From positions 17,194,688-17,258,687 of the forward strand of contig JBANSL010000013.1 of assembly GCA_037127255.1 (NCBI GenBank): DNA of 64,000 nt. Direction: 5' to 3'. The position numbers and the translations under genes are program-made. The notes below the pieces were generated by a model. The model made no database searches. It worked only from the letters and a program-made list of their open reading frames with translations, and had not been told where the DNA came from. The stretch comes from Persicaria tinctoria. Taxonomy: Eukaryota > Streptophyta > Magnoliopsida > Caryophyllales > Polygonaceae. Shown in pieces: positions 24,034 through 36,000 of this stretch; the first letter of the stretch is position 1, and the number at the start of each line of letters is the position of its first letter.

Positions 24034-24052
24034 ATCTCTCTCTCTCTCTCTC
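24034..24052. repeat. (CT)n microsatellite in Ty3-1 leader
   Basis: Nine to ten CT units in the untranslated region between the primer-binding site and gag of Ty3-1. Confidence 0.9.
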
Positions 24053-24994
24053 ATATTCTTTTCACTCATGAATTTTTCTTTTAGGGTGAAACTCTCCCTC
24101 ACTTTAAATGTGATCTCACTTCACTCAAAACTCAGATTTTAAGCACACAAGTATGCAAACGACACTTCTTCAAGCAAGCGGTGTGAAGATGCTTCTTCCT
24201 TGGTAGAACAAGGTCTATCTCTACTGAGGCAATGCAATTTAGTGATGTTACCCTAGAAACCCACAAAATGTATCAAAAGCACAAGCCAAGGCAAGTCCAA
24301 AGGCGAGTATTTACCAAATTCCAAAATCAAGTAAGTAATGCTCGAGTGGGAAAGGGTAAACAAGGTTTAGGCAAGGCAAGGAACAAGGCTTGGAGAAGCT
24401 AATGATATGATGAGAATGTCTTGTTTTCAAGCACAAACAACAACAAAACAACTTGCACTTCAAATGCTCACAACTTGCACATAGATCAGCTTTCAGAGTT
24501 TTTCTAACTTCTTTTCTTTTCTTTCTTTTTCTTTCTGTTTTTTTTTCTTTTTCTATTTTCCAGAATCAAAGAACACAAACAACACTTGCAAATCAGAACT
24601 TACTTCAATCTTCAAGCACTTATCAAGCACATTCCATCAATAGCTCATCACCATATACCATGCAAAGCATTAAGAGAATAATGGTGCAACACTTTTGAGG
24701 GTGAAGTTCAGATTTTGGGTAAGAAGGACGAAGGTTCATGCAAACATACAAGAACACTAGATAGAAGCATAGAAAACTGAAATAACAATTGATAGATCTG
24801 ATTTTATTTATTTATTTATTTTGCATATCTTAAACACACATATAAAGGTAGAAAGGATGAAAAAATGATGGAAAAAGTCTGGAGAATAATCAGGAACAAT
24901 GATGGATAGAAATGACTGAAAATCAAGCAAAACAAATAAAAAATGGAGAGGTAATTCATACCCCCTCTAGCTTGAGAAACTTACCTTGAAGATA

Positions 24995-25006
24995 GCTATG
25001 ATACCA
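24995..25006 (-). other. Primer-binding site of Ty3-1 (initiator tRNA-Met type)
   Basis: On the minus strand it reads TGGTATCATAGC two bases after the 5' LTR end. This differs by one base from the usual plant TGGTATCAGAGC. Confidence 0.8.
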
Positions 25007-25511
25007 CTTGATGAGTTTCCCCTTGAGGATCCTTAAATCTCAGCACAAAGCAAGTCGGAATAAGCCTCGAACTAGCCGGTGGAAGGTAGGTGATAGAGAT
25101 AGATTTTGATGGAATATTTTTGGTATTTTTATGATAATAATAAAACTCAAATTTGGGGGTAAATAAACTGAATTTTATAAAGGATAGGTGAACAAAAACA
25201 TGTGGATATGACTCATCACAAGTTCTTGAACAAAGATCAAGTACAAACAGATATTACGCACCGAAAATACAAGATCGGGCCTTCGATATGACTCATGAAG
25301 GAGATCAAGTTTTCAAGCTTCAAACTAAGGATATAAACCTGGTTTTTTGATGAAAAATGGAATCCCCCTAATGGCTACAATGGCTGAATAATATAGAGGA
25401 AGTTTGTGGACAACTTGTGGATACTAGTGAAAAATGTGGCTTGCATTAAATGCAATCTTGAAAGTTGTTCTTTGCACAAAAGCATCAGTTGCATGGAGGA
25501 TGTATTCCTTA

Positions 25512-26605
25512 GAGCATGAACAATATAGGGACTTGAGGCCCTTAATATTCGGACTCTTAACTTACTTTTTCTCTGTCACATCAGCTTAAGGGCCCCGTTT
25601 CAACTTTTAATTATTTGCATCCACATTCGAGGGCCCGGACCCGGGCCCTTAACTTACTTTTTACTATTTACCTTTTTCAATTATTCAATAATTATTATTA
25701 TCGTTATTATAATTATTATTATTGTTATTGTTATTGTTATTATTATTTTATTATTATTAATAATATTATTATTATTATCATTATTATTATTATTATTATT
25801 GGGGTAAATTTGTTTTTTTCCAAAATAATCCTCTACTTTTCATTATGAGTGTTTTTGCAATGAAGATCCCCTACTTTACTATATGTTTCATTCCCTACAA
25901 CACAAAAATAATTTGACATTTATTTAATCTTAAAAAAATTTAAAAAATTATATTTATATTACTAACATCTATTTTTATATATTCATAAAATTTTGTTTTG
26001 AAAAATCATGTTTTGGAATTTTTAATAATTATAATATGTTAAATATTGCCTTTTTATTTTTTTAAAATTGTAAAATATGATTTTTCAAAATAAAATTTTA
26101 TGAATATATAAAAATATATGTTAGTAATATAAATATAATTTTTATACTTTTTTTTAAGATTATATAAATGTCAAATTGTTTTTGTGTTGTAGGGAGTGGA
26201 GCATAAAGTGAAGTAGGAGATCTCCATTGGTATTTTTGGGGTAAATTCGTTTTTTTTTTCCAAAAATTAAATATTAAAAAATGGGTGTCCATGGATAGAT
26301 AAAATTAATTCACACTTGAATATAATTTTTTTAATTACATAATATGACGGAAATTACATTTAATAATTTTGATTTTAATCCGGGACATGTGGCAACACGT
26401 GATCGGACCACTTGTCATGCAATGGAGCCTTGCTTTGGGCTGTTGATTGCCGCTACAAATATACCTCGGGCCGGCTGCATTAGGGCCTCCCTTCCCCGGT
26501 CACCATTATAAGGGACTGAGTCCTGGGCTCCAACCTTTTCCTTTTTTTTTTTTTTGGTGACTTGGCACACGTTAAGGGCCAAGAGGCCCTCTAATAATCA
26601 TGCTT
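25512..26605. mobile_element. Non-autonomous PIF/Harbinger-like element in an LTR (1094 bp)
   Basis: Inserted in the 5' LTR of Ty3-1; the empty site is visible in the other LTR at 18358. It is flanked by TTA at 25509-25511 and 26606-26608. Terminal inverted repeats of about 34 bp: left GAGCATGAACAATATAGGG through GGCCCTTAA, right (inverted) AAGCATGATTATTAGAGGG through GGCCCTTAA. The interior holds a TTA/TTG microsatellite at about 25682-25800, direct repeats of ggggtaaatt(t/c)g (25800 and 26239) and a long inverted repeat (25857-26232). No transposase. Confidence 0.8.
25857..26232. repeat. Long inverted repeat (about 370 bp hairpin)
   Basis: The left arm reads inward with cctactttacta, ttccctacaacacaaa, atttgacattta and atattactaacat. 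The right arm holds their reverse complements in reverse order (atgttagtaatat, taaatgtcaaat, tttgtgttgtaggga, taaagtgaagtagg). Arms are about 160 bp each with a short AT-rich loop near 26035. It may be a separate fold-back MITE nested in the Harbinger-like element. Confidence 0.75.
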
Positions 26606-26930
26606 TTAATGTCTTCTCTTCCCAATGTGCCTTTAAATACATGAGAAATTTGAATTTGGATCTGATTTGCCTCCATAATCATCAGCGGGAACCGAGGCAT
26701 TTCTGGGCTTCTTGGGCTACGGGTTGTGATCTTTAATTTGTTGTAAACTTGTGAATGCTTGACCTTAATCTTCATAGTTTATGGAAATGGTTAAGAGTCT
26801 TTAAAGAAGGTCGGCTTGAAGACATCTTGCCCGAGCTCGAGTGATGGAACCGAGAGGCTGCTCATTTGATGTGTCATTTGGAGCTTCGGTAGGTCTTGCT
26901 TCTTGATTGATCATAGGTGTGATCACATCA

Positions 26931-27920
26931 CTATCATCAGCAGAAAATGCTCGCATACTCCTTACAGTTGTCACAAAACCCAAATGTATGTGTTTGTATC
27001 TTTACTTGTTATCAATGCACAACCCAAGTGAAATGAGTTTAATGTGTTCGTTGCACCAACCATCTCCAACAACACCTTCTCAGGCATGTGACCATTTTTT
27101 TATATATCAACAAAATATTTGTGTAATATAAAAAAAAATAGATTAAATATAATAACATAATACAAAGAGCAAGAAGAAACATACTTGTTTGTGCCATAGG
27201 TCATGTCCATCAGCAGTATATATGAAAACATCTTCCACAACTTTATAGAATCTGGTGGGAAAAAAACATGATCTCCAATACGACCCTAAGAGCCTAATAT
27301 GGATTGGAACAAATATTATTTCTTACCCATCTCCGTCAAGAGGTACTGAGTCGGCGTTCGATCGCCCATCAAATTCTTCCTCATCCAAGCCCATGCACTA
27401 TATATTTTTTCCCTCGAATTCACGTTTGTTATGAAATCATGACACAATTTAGTGAGCACATCGTTCAGCCTCGATCCTCCTTTAGTGCTATTTTTACGTC
27501 AACCAATTCTTTCAAATACCATGATCGGGTCGACAGGCCAAATCATGAGTGAATAGAAAATCAAAAACGTCTTTCTTTTATCAAATCTCAAGGACATGGT
27601 ATAATCATGAGGTAGTATTTTATTATGATGTCGATCCCAAGTTTTTATGGATTCCTTATTTGTTACCGGGGTCAATCCCAAAGTTTGGGCGTGGAGAAGC
27701 ATTGGGAATTAACCTCCATTTCTTTCTTCGGATCCCTTTCTTTTCTCGTCACCCCGCCCGACTTAAATTGCCCTACAAATGAATTACCTATCAACTTAGG
27801 CGGATGCTTGTGGTTGTGAACACCAACAATCACCTCGACATTCCAACTACCTTTTGGATACTCTTGGTCATGCAACTCAAATGGACATCGTTGTTTTTTA
27901 GTTTGTGTATCGAGATTGAC
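26931..27920 (-). pseudogene. MULE/FAR1-type transposase, central piece
   Basis: On the minus strand from 27920 it reads NLDTQTKKQRCPFELHDQEY, then WNVEVIVGVHNHKHPPKL, the FAR1-type zinc-binding DNA-binding region (Cys ... HNH). After a decayed stretch comes LMDMTYGTNK at about 27213-27185, the block holding the first catalytic Asp of MULE transposases. An apparent intron follows (GTATGT at about 27184 to near 27090), then EKVLLEMVGATNTLNSFHLG and TNTYIWVL, the next conserved block. It is cut at 26931 by Ty3-1, before the second catalytic Asp, which is found at 17880. It is cut at 27920 by Ty3-2. Confidence 0.85.
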
Positions 27921-28928
27921 TGATGCAGAACCATCTTCTACAACTCCAGACACGCCAATCATACTTGGAGAAGGACCTATGACTCGAGCCCGAGCTAAGA
28001 AGCTTCAACGCGACTCATTGATGTTTGTGAGTCATGCTTTGTTCTCGAGCACGGTTCAAATCCCGGAGCCAACATTGAAGACTTACATTTGTATTGGAAT
28101 CCAAAAGGCCGAACCACCCTAGCTCTTAGGATTTCCGATTTTCTCTAAGTCTTGGAACCTTATGTTATTTCCAATTTTAGTAACTTTTCTACTTAAGTTA
28201 TTTTAGGAAACTTTAGGGGTATTTTTTTATTAATTTATTTAAGTTGTTCTTTTCTTTTAATTCGGCCCATCAGCCTATGTTAAGGCCTATATATGCCAAG
28301 TTCATCAATGTAGAACACCACGTCTTTCATTAATGAAAAACTCTCTTTTTGTGTGAAACACATGAGTGCAAGTCGATCGATTAGAAGCAGGGCTCATCGT
28401 TCGCAAATTGGTATTGATCTCAGCTTGGTTTGCCTTGAGTTCATCAACCTCGCAAGAGCTTGGTGATCCTGGTATCCACAAGTCCCCTCCTTGTGCCTCC
28501 AAGTTATTCGCTTGGTTGTGTAAGGTTGTAGAGGCGGGCTTTGTAGTCGTTGGTGTTTAGTTCCTACCCTCTTTGGAGGTCTGGGTTCTTCATCTCGTTC
28601 TACCTTAGTTCGATTCAGTCCTTATCGGTCGAGTCTTTATTGTTTTATCGAGTCTTGCTTGAATCTTTAATCGAGTCTTGTGTTTCTTGTTGTCGACATC
28701 GAGCATCCTCTCGGATCTTGGTGTTATAATCGATATCGAGTCCAATCTTTAAGTTCTTGTTGCGTCTTGCTTTATTTCTTGGTCGATCTTGATCTTCTTG
28801 ATTGAGTTCTTGCGTTCTTGTTTCGTTTCTTTGCTTTCTTGTTAAGTCTTGAGTCTTTCTTGCTTCCGTTCTTGAGTTTCTTGTTTGATTGTCGAAGATC
28901 GGGCCATCCTATGGCTAACCCCGTATCA
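27921..28928 (+). repeat. 5' LTR of Ty3-2 (1008 bp)
   Basis: Matches 35003-35925. The downstream half is built of degenerate TCTTG/GAGTC repeats, giving a low-complexity pyrimidine-rich tract. Confidence 0.9.
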
Positions 28929-29819
28929 AATTAGCACCAGAGCTTTGGTTTCCGACATCAAAGTTGTGTCTTTTCTTTTATTAAACACAAAAACCACAAA
29001 AATAGAGTCTTTTCTTCGTTTGGTCTTTTACTTCTTGAATTCTTGAATTTGATTGCATCTAACCTTATTTGTTTGTGATTGTTGTGGTTGCTTTAGCCCA
29101 AACACAAGCCTAGCCGAGACCTATTGGAGTCGACCAGCCCGCGGCACACCTTCTTGTGCAACCCTAGTCGACGGCACATTCTCTTGTGTCCCCATAGTCA
29201 AGTCGGTCGACTCCTATAAGCACACACAAACCCTAGTTTGTCTATCTTGTTCTATCTTTGGCCTATGTTGATCTATCTTGTTTTATCTGTTTTATTGCCT
29301 TATTAAAATTCTGAAATTTGTGGTAGATATAGTTCCTATTATCTATCATAGATTATAAAAAGGCTTAGATAGATATATCTACCAAAATTAGCCAAACCTC
29401 ATCTATATATATTGCATTAGGGCTACAAATTTTATTTCATTCACCTCATTCATATTATTTTCGAGTCCTTCCTCATAGTTGTTGTTCTTTCTTGCATTAG
29501 GTTAAAAAAATAAAAACAGTCCGGAATATTCAAAAAAAAAAGGAGACCTACAAGCTTGGACCTATGAGGATAAAATTCACTAGGGGCAAAAGTAAGTTTA
29601 AAAAAAAAGATGTGTTGATCTAGTGCAAGAAAGTTCCCAAAGGACCAAATTTGGTGAATTCCTCATAGCCCTAGTCGACATTCCATCTATTACCTCCACA
29701 AAACACAAAATTGAAACCCTACCTTGCAACTACAACATCCTAACTTAAGGTTTCAAATCAAAAGAGGTGAATTTCCAAGTTTCTCTTCTTTTCTTTTATT
29801 TTTCCTTGTTATTTTCTCA

Positions 29820-29975
29820 TTGTCGAGTACTCTTGCATTGTTAATTGGTTTTGTTGAGTGCTCTTGACCCCCGTCGAGTGCTGTGGTGTTAGTGCCGAGT
29901 GCTGATCTCCTTGATCGAGTGCTCTTTGTCCAATTGTCGAGTAGTTTTGTTTTGTGTCGAGCACTTTCTCTCTTT
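29820..29975 (+). repeat. Interspersed tcgagtgct motif cluster in Ty3-2 leader
   Basis: The motif (g)tcgagtgctc, or one-base variants of it, recurs about seven times in 150 bases of the untranslated leader between LTR and gag, spaced 15-30 bases apart. Function unknown. It could be relics of local slippage or protein-binding sites of the element. Confidence 0.55.
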
Positions 29976-30181
29976 GTCGAGGGCTTCTTGCTTTGTTTCT
30001 CATTCATTCTCTCATATACATATCTTGATTGCTAGGTTTTAGCTTGAGTATTGATTTGCCCAAGGCAGATTGAAACAACAAGCGTGACATACCAATTAGA
30101 GAGGGAGTGTGAGTGAACCACTTGCGAGATTGTTTATATTTTCTTTAACCATCACATAGTTCTTTGTTTGTTTTATTTGCA

Positions 30182-31713
30182 ATGTCTAAGCATGGAAACA
30201 ACGAAGATAATGCCAACAATGGCAACAACGATAACAATTCTACCGTAACATCCACACTACAACCCGAATTGGTGGCCATGCTCAACAACATCAACCAAAC
30301 CATGGTTGAGTTGGGAGCAAGGATAACGGCGGTGGAAACTAGACCGAGCGGTTCCAATACCGTAGGTGGCCGAGGTGATCAAAGGCATGATGATGCACCT
30401 CGCGATGACAGGGAAGTAAACAATCCTAACCCTAATCCTAATTTAGATAACCCTTTATTTGATGAGAACGAGTCTCCACGAGGGGAGAGGTATGGTAGAA
30501 ATAATGGGTTTGCTAATGCGCAGGGACAAGGAAGAGGTAGGGGGAGAGGCCGACGGCAGCAGGATTATTATTACTTCTCGGAGTACGATGACGACTTCCA
30601 AGAAGAGGAGCATTAGGAGCAACGTCATAGGCGGAACGATAGAGGAGGTCGATACCACTACAGAGCACCTAGAGATCCTGACCAGGATGGCATAGGTAAG
30701 GTAAAGGTAAAGATCCCTCAATTCGAAGGTAAAACTCATCCAGATGCTTATATTGATTGGGAAACTAAAATGGATCAAATATGAAATTGTCACAACTTCT
30801 CCGACGCTAAGAAGGTGCAACTAGCTTCTTTAGAATTTCAAGGCTTTGCTTTAATTTGGTGGGATAACCTAGTTAAAGAAAGAAAGAAGAGACCTTGATG
30901 CGCCTATCGTTTCATGGGACCAATTAAAAGCACTTATGAGGAGAAGATTTGTTCCCCAACACAATGCTAGAGAGCTTAGATAAAGATTAGAGAATCTTAA
31001 ACAAGGTAGCAAAACTATTGAGGAAACATTTAATGCAATGCAAGAAACCATGGCTAGGGGTAATGTAGTTGAACCTGATGAAGATACAAATGCTAGGTTT
31101 CTTAGGATATTACACCATGCCTTAGCTCGTGAAATTCATTATTTTCCTTATTCTACGCCTACTGAGCTTTTGCATTTAGCTATAAAGGTTGAAAGAGGAG
31201 CTAGATATTGGAACCAAGGTGGGAGAATGTCGAGTGGGCAACCTCAAGGGTGGCGCCAAGGCCGAGTGCAGCAACCTCAAGGCCGGTTTGAGGCGGTTCA
31301 AGGGAAAGACCGAGTCAACCTCAAGGAAGGATGGAGGGCCGAGCACCTCAACAGCCTCTCGACAAGGGCAAGTCGCCTATGTACGGACGAGATTCGTCTG
31401 GGTATCTACTGGCCCCAAAGGGAGTAATCCTAACCCCTCTACTACTAGATCTAGGGACATTGTATGCTTTAAATGCCAAGGTAGAGGTCATTATATGAAG
31501 GATTGTCCTAATAAGAAAACTCTCATGATTAATCACTTAGGAGAATATGAATCTGAAAATTCTTGTGATGAACATGAAGAGCATGCTAATGATAATGATC
31601 AAAACCTTAACCTTATTACTTATGATGATGATGACATTGATTATGAACATGGTGAATCATTGATTGTTAGGAGAGTTGTAAGTGTTGTTCCTGCACCTTG
31701 TGATGACAATTAG
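30182..31713 (+). pseudogene. Ty3-2 gag
   Basis: Starts MSKHGNNEDNANN at 30182 with an Asn-rich head, then a Gly/Arg-rich tract (GRGRGRGRRQQ) and an acidic patch, ending at a stop near 30614. In the same region the capsid continues as KVKIPQFEGKTHPDAYIDW and LEFQGFALIWWDNL, then frames change to MQETMARGNVVEPDEDTN. The nucleocapsid zinc knuckle CFKCQGRGHYMKDCP (about 31463-31508) is an intact CCHC. An acidic tail precedes the protease. At least two stops and two frameshifts. Confidence 0.85.
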
Positions 31714-31743
31714 CGTGAGAACGTGTTTCATACTCGATGTTTA

Positions 31744-32097
31744 GAGCGTGTTTGGTTTATAACTAAAAACCCATATTGAAGTAGAAATTCCCAGGAAGTC
31801 GAAGAAATACATGCGTTTGGTTAACATTTTTGAAAGATGAAAATCCAGGAATTCCACTTCCCAAGAAGTTGAATTTCTCCAATTTGGAGGAAGTTCACTT
31901 ACCTATTCCCCCTAGGTAAGTTCAACTTCCACCCTTTTTATATTTGTAAATTTTCAATTCCCCCTTTTATTCCTTTAAAACAAAAAAATCAACCAAACAC
32001 ATTTTCACAATTCTCATCAATTAGACTTCCCGGAAATTTGATTCCCATGAAGTAACTTCCTGGGAATTTCAATTCTCACATTGAACCAAACGAGCCC
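31744..32097. mobile_element. Tourist-like PIF/Harbinger MITE in Ty3-2 (354 bp)
   Basis: Flanked by TTA at 31741-31743 and 32098-32100. Termini read GAGCGTGTTTGGTT and, inverted, GGGCTCGTTTGGTT, the classic ends of this MITE class. Internal long imperfect inverted repeats carry attcccaggaagt. It separates the gag end from the protease active site of Ty3-2 and so is younger than that element. Confidence 0.88.
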
Positions 32098-32100
32098 TTA

Positions 32101-32362
32101 GTTAAGGGAAAGGTTTGTAATGCGATCATTGATGAAGGAAGTTGTTGTAACTTAGCTAGTCAAGAAATGGTTGATAAATTACAACTTCCTACAATTCAAC
32201 ACCCTATACCTTATAGATTGCATTGGATGAATGACTGTGGTAATTTAAATGTGAATAGGCAAGTTAAAGTGCATCTTAAACTATGACATTATGAAGATGA
32301 TGTTTTATGTGATATTGTGCCCATGCAAGCTTGTCATATTTTATTAGGTCGTCCTTGGTAAT
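32101..32362 (+). pseudogene. Ty3-2 aspartic protease
   Basis: Reads GKVCNAIIDEGSCCNLAS (active-site strand, with the DxG-type core as DEG), then QLPTIQHPIPYRLHWMND. It continues to HILLGRPW after a stop. Short and broken. Confidence 0.75.
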
Positions 32363-33290
32363 TTGATCGTAAGGTCTCTTCTTGAAGAGTATAAGGATAT
32401 ATTTCCCGATGACATACCACCAAGTCTACCCCCTATTCGTGGCATTGAGCATCAAATTGATCTCATTCCAGGGGCATCTTTGTCTAATAGGCCTGCGTAT
32501 TATATGAATCCCACTGAGACCCAAGAGGTCCAATCCCAAATCCAGGAACTGTTGGATTTAGGGAAATACTCATTAGAGAAAGTTTAAGTTTTTGTGTTGT
32601 TCCTGTGTTATTAGTCCCTAAGAAAGATGGATCATGGAGAATGTGTGTAGATTGTAGGGCTATTAACAACATCACTGTAAAATATCGTCATCATATTCCA
32701 CGCTTAGATGATATGCTAGATGAATTGCATGGTTCTTCCATTTTTTCCAAAATAGACATAAAAAGTGGCTATCATCATATTAGAATGAAGGAAGGCGGTG
32801 AATGGAAAACAACACTTAAGACTAAATTTGGTTTATATGAATGGTTGGTTATGCCTTTTGGTTTAACTAATGCACCTAGTACTTTCATGCGATTAATGAA
32901 TCATGTGCTTAGAAATTTCGTAGGGAAATTTGTTGTTGTGTATCTTGATGAATACTCATTTATAGAAAATCTCCTAAAGAACATGAAGCACATCTTAGGG
33001 AAGTACTTACTACATTAAGATTAGAACACTTGTATGCGAATTTGAAGAAATGTGAATTATTTAATAAACAAGTGCCCTTTCTTGGTTTTGTAGTGAGCTC
33101 GAATGGACTGCGTGTCGATGAAGCGAAGATCAAAGCGATCCAAGAGTGGCCAACACCCACCACCATCAGCCATGTGTGCAGCTTCCAAGGATTGGCGAGC
33201 TTCTACAGGAGGTTCGTGCGTGACTTCAACACCATCTCAACCCCTCTCACGGAGCTCACAAAGAAGCGGTGCGAGTTCAAGTGGGCGTAG
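32363..33290 (+). pseudogene. Ty3-2 reverse transcriptase
   Basis: Contains [58 protein letters not shown] and [18 protein letters not shown]. At the catalytic box the sequence is VVVYLDE, where the second Asp is lost with a one-base frameshift just after it. The thumb and connection resume at 33030 with [19 protein letters not shown] and FYRRFVRDF. An in-frame stop occurs near 32585. Enzymatically dead. Confidence 0.88.
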
Positions 33291-33720
33291 CTCAGGAGGA
33301 GGCCTTCCGAACGCTCAAAGAGAAGCTCACCCAGGCGCCATTACTCGCCCTCTCAGACTTCACTCGACCATTTGAGGTAGAGTGTGACGCTAGCGGAGTT
33401 GGCATTGGAGGAGTGCTTATGCAAGAAGGTAAGCCTACTGCTTTCTTCTCTGAGAAACTGAAGGGTGCTTGTCTTAATTACTGTACGTATGATAAAGAGT
33501 TGTATGCATTGTATAGAGTTCTTAAGACTTGGTCCCATTACCTATGACCTAGAGAGTTTATACTTAGGACTGATCATGAATCTTTGAATCATTTTAAAAG
33601 CCAAGATAAACTTGATAGGAGACATGGTCGATGGATGGAATTCATTGAAACTTTTCCTTATGTGATCGAATATAAAAAGGGCAAAGACAATATGGTAGCT
33701 GATACTTTATCTAGAAGACA
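33269..33720 (+). pseudogene. Ty3-2 RNase H
   Basis: Reads [20 protein letters not shown] (first Asp), then [35 protein letters not shown], a stop near 33547, and [19 protein letters not shown]. The last part includes [15 protein letters not shown]. It follows a frameshift from the RT thumb. Confidence 0.85.
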
Positions 33721-35031
33721 TGTTCTTTTAACCACTTTGGATTCTAGAGTCTTAGGCTTTGTTTATATAAAGGAATTGTATGAAAATGATGTAGACTTTG
33801 GGGAAAGCTTTCAAAAATGTCAAGAAAAAGGCCCAACCAAAAATTTTTATATCTTTGATGGCTTTTTATTTCGAAAGGATCAAGTGTGTATACCTAGATG
33901 TTCTCTTCGATTATTATTTGTTAATGAAGCCCATAGTGGAGGTTTAATGGGTCATTTTGGAAGGGATAAAACATATCATACACTTAAATCACACTTTTAT
34001 TGGCCACATATGCTTAAGGATGTAGAACATTGCCTTAAGAGATGCATTGATTGTTTAAAGGCCAAATCTAAGCTTATGCCCCATGGCTTGTACACGCCAC
34101 TACCCACACCCTCAACCCCTTGGAAAGACATTTCCATGGACTTTATTGTTGGGTTGCCTAGAACTAAGAAGGGGAGGGATTCTATATTTGTAGTGGTTGA
34201 TCGATTCTTTAAAATGGCTCACTTTATTGCATGTCATAAAACGACGATGCTACTAATGTTGATAATCTGTTCTTTAAAGAAGTAGTTAGGTTGCATGGTG
34301 TGCCTAAAACCATTGTAAGTGATAGAGATGTTAAGTTCTTAAGTCATTCTTGGCGAACCTTAGGGAGCAAATTGGGAACTAGATTACTATTCTCCACCTT
34401 TAGTCACCCCCAAACCGATGGCCAAACTGAGGTGACCAATAGAACCTTAATCACTGTCCTTAGAGCCATAATTAGGAAGAATTTGAAGCTTTGGGAAGAA
34501 GTCTTACCTCATGTGGAGTTTGCTTATAATAGGACTATGCATTCCTCAACGAAAATCACTCCATTTGCATGTGTATATTGTGTTAATCCACTAACCCCTT
34601 TTGATCATACTCCATATCCTATGAGAAAGAAAGAATCATTTGAAGCAGGTAAGCATGTCGAGTTCGTCAAGGAGCTGCATGAACGAACACGTTAGAAGCT
34701 TGTGCAGAAGGCTGAGTACAACGCCAACAAGGGGCCCCGTTTGGTCGTGTTCTAGCCAGGGGATCTCGTGTGGGTGCACCTAAGGATAGAGAGGTTTCCA
34801 GAGGCACGGAAGAGAAAGCTAGCACCTCGAGGAGATGGACCATTCAAAGTTCTTCGTCAAGTTGGTGAGAATGCCTATCAGCTGGAGCTTCCTGGAGACT
34901 ATGGTGTGAGCGCAACATTCAACGTCGTGGATCTAATCCCTTACTTTGTTGTGGACGAGGACTTGGATTCATGGTCGAATCCTTTCCAAGAAGGGGAGGT
35001 TTTGATGCGGGGCCATCTTCTACAACTCTAG
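33721..35031 (+). pseudogene. Ty3-2 integrase
   Basis: The zinc module is [17 protein letters not shown] with CLKRCIDC. Catalytic residues are in MDFIVGLP (first Asp), [12 protein letters not shown] (second Asp) and [11 protein letters not shown] (Glu). A frameshift at about 34235 breaks the region after FIACHK, and stops occur near 34693 and 34755. The C-terminal domain is [13 protein letters not shown], then [20 protein letters not shown], ending NPFQEGEVL just before the LTR. Confidence 0.88.
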
Positions 35032-35925
35032 ACACACCAATCATACTTGGAGAAGGACCTATGACTCGAGCCCGAGCTAAGAAGCTTCAACGCGACTCAT
35101 TTACTTGTGTATTGGAATCCAAGAGCCCGAACCACCCTAGCTCTTAGGATTGCCGATTTTCACTAAGTCTTGGAACTTGAGTAACTTTTCTACTTAAGTT
35201 ATTTTAGGAAACTTTAGGGGTATTTTTATTAATTTCTTTAAGTTTTTCTTTTCTTTTAATTCGGCCCATCAGCCTATGTTAAGGCTATATATGCCGAGTT
35301 CATCAATGTAGAACACCACGTCTTCCATTAATGAAAAACTCTCTTTTGTGTGAAACACATGAGTGCAAGTCGATCGATTAGAAGCAGGGCTCATCGTTCG
35401 CAAATTGGTATTGATCTCAGCTTGGTTTGCCTTGAGTTCATCAACCTCGCGAGAGCTTGGTGATCCTAGTATCCACAAGTCCCCTCCTTGTGCCTCCAAG
35501 TTATTCGCTTGGTTGTGTAAGGTTGTAGAGGCGGGCTTTGTAGTCGTTGGTGTTTGGTTCCTACCCTCTTAGGAGGCCTGTGGTCTTCATCTCGTTCTAC
35601 CTTAGTTCGAATAAGTCCTTATCGGTCGAGTCTTTATTGTTTTATCGAGTCTTGCTTGAATCTTTAATCGAGTCTTGTGTTTCTTGTTGTCGACATCGAG
35701 CATCCTCTCGGATCTTGGTGTTATAATCGATATCGAGTCCAATCTTTAAGTTCTTGTTGCGTCTTGCTTTATTTCTTGGTCGATCTTGATCTTCTTGATT
35801 GAGTTCTTGCGTTCTTGTTTCGTTTCTTTGCTTTCTTGTTGAGTCTTGAGTCTTTCTTGCTTCCGTTCTTGAGTTTCTTGTTTGATTGTCGAAGATCGGG
35901 TTATCCTACGGCTAACCCCGTATCA
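35003..35925 (+). repeat. 3' LTR of Ty3-2 (923 bp)
   Basis: Near copy of 27921-28928, shortened mainly by loss of about 65 bp near 35100. Ends at the TTGAC target duplication. Confidence 0.9.
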
Positions 35926-36000
35926 TTGACACTTTTCTCATCACTATCCACCATCCACAACTTTGCGCCCCTTTAATTTCAGCGGACTCCGTAATTCTCA
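35926..36000 (-). pseudogene. MULE/FAR1-type transposase, N-terminal side piece
   Basis: Minus-strand translation reads KLWMVDSDEKS ending exactly at the TTGAC duplication. The next residues, VNLDTQTK, are found at 27920 on the far side of Ty3-2. The join keeps one reading frame across the insertion site, which supports the three pieces being one original gene. Upstream of this the frame hits a stop and I recognise nothing. Confidence 0.6.

Larger units (their letters stand above)
17892..26930 (-). mobile_element. Ty3-1: full-length but dead Ty3 (chromovirus-like) LTR retrotransposon
   Basis: Bounded by exact 5-bp duplications CTATC at 17887-17891 and 26931-26935. LTRs are 17892-18680 (3') and 25009-26930 (5', enlarged by an inserted DNA element). 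Both start TGATGTGATT and end ACTCATCA on the minus strand. The primer-binding site TGGTATCATAGC (24995-25006) nearly matches initiator tRNA-Met. The polypurine tract is GAAGGGAGGA beside the 3' LTR. Domain order is gag-PR-RT-RNaseH-INT, the Ty3 order. Many stops and frameshifts, the lost YxDD motif, and hAT and Harbinger insertions mean it cannot be autonomous. LTRs differ at many sites plus a 36-bp indel, so it is not recent. CRM-like lineage is a guess from gag and C-terminal similarity. Confidence 0.92.
25009..26930 (-). repeat. 5' LTR of Ty3-1, split by a Harbinger-like element
   Basis: Same sequence as 17892-18680 in two segments (25009-25511 and 26606-26930), separated by the inserted element. 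It ends at the CTATC target duplication. Confidence 0.9.
27921..35925 (+). mobile_element. Ty3-2: Ty3 LTR retrotransposon with all domains, defective
   Basis: Bounded by exact TTGAC duplications at 27916-27920 and 35926-35930. LTRs are 27921-28928 and 35003-35925. Both begin TGATGC and end CCCCGTATCA, and they are very similar apart from deletions in the 3' copy (about 65 bp near 35100 and a shorter one near 35175). The primer-binding region is a degraded tRNA-Met type (28930-28944) and the polypurine tract is AAGAAGGGGAGG before 35003. Internal order is gag, PR, RT, RNase H, INT. Stop codons and frameshifts are fewer than in Ty3-1, and a Tourist MITE splits the protease region. It was inserted in the MULE gene after FAR1-domain residue S of EKSVNLD. 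Confidence 0.92.

Noticed and set aside
25615..25848. Tyr/Ile-rich 77-residue frame
   Set aside because: Encoded by the TTA/TTG microsatellite of the Harbinger-like element.
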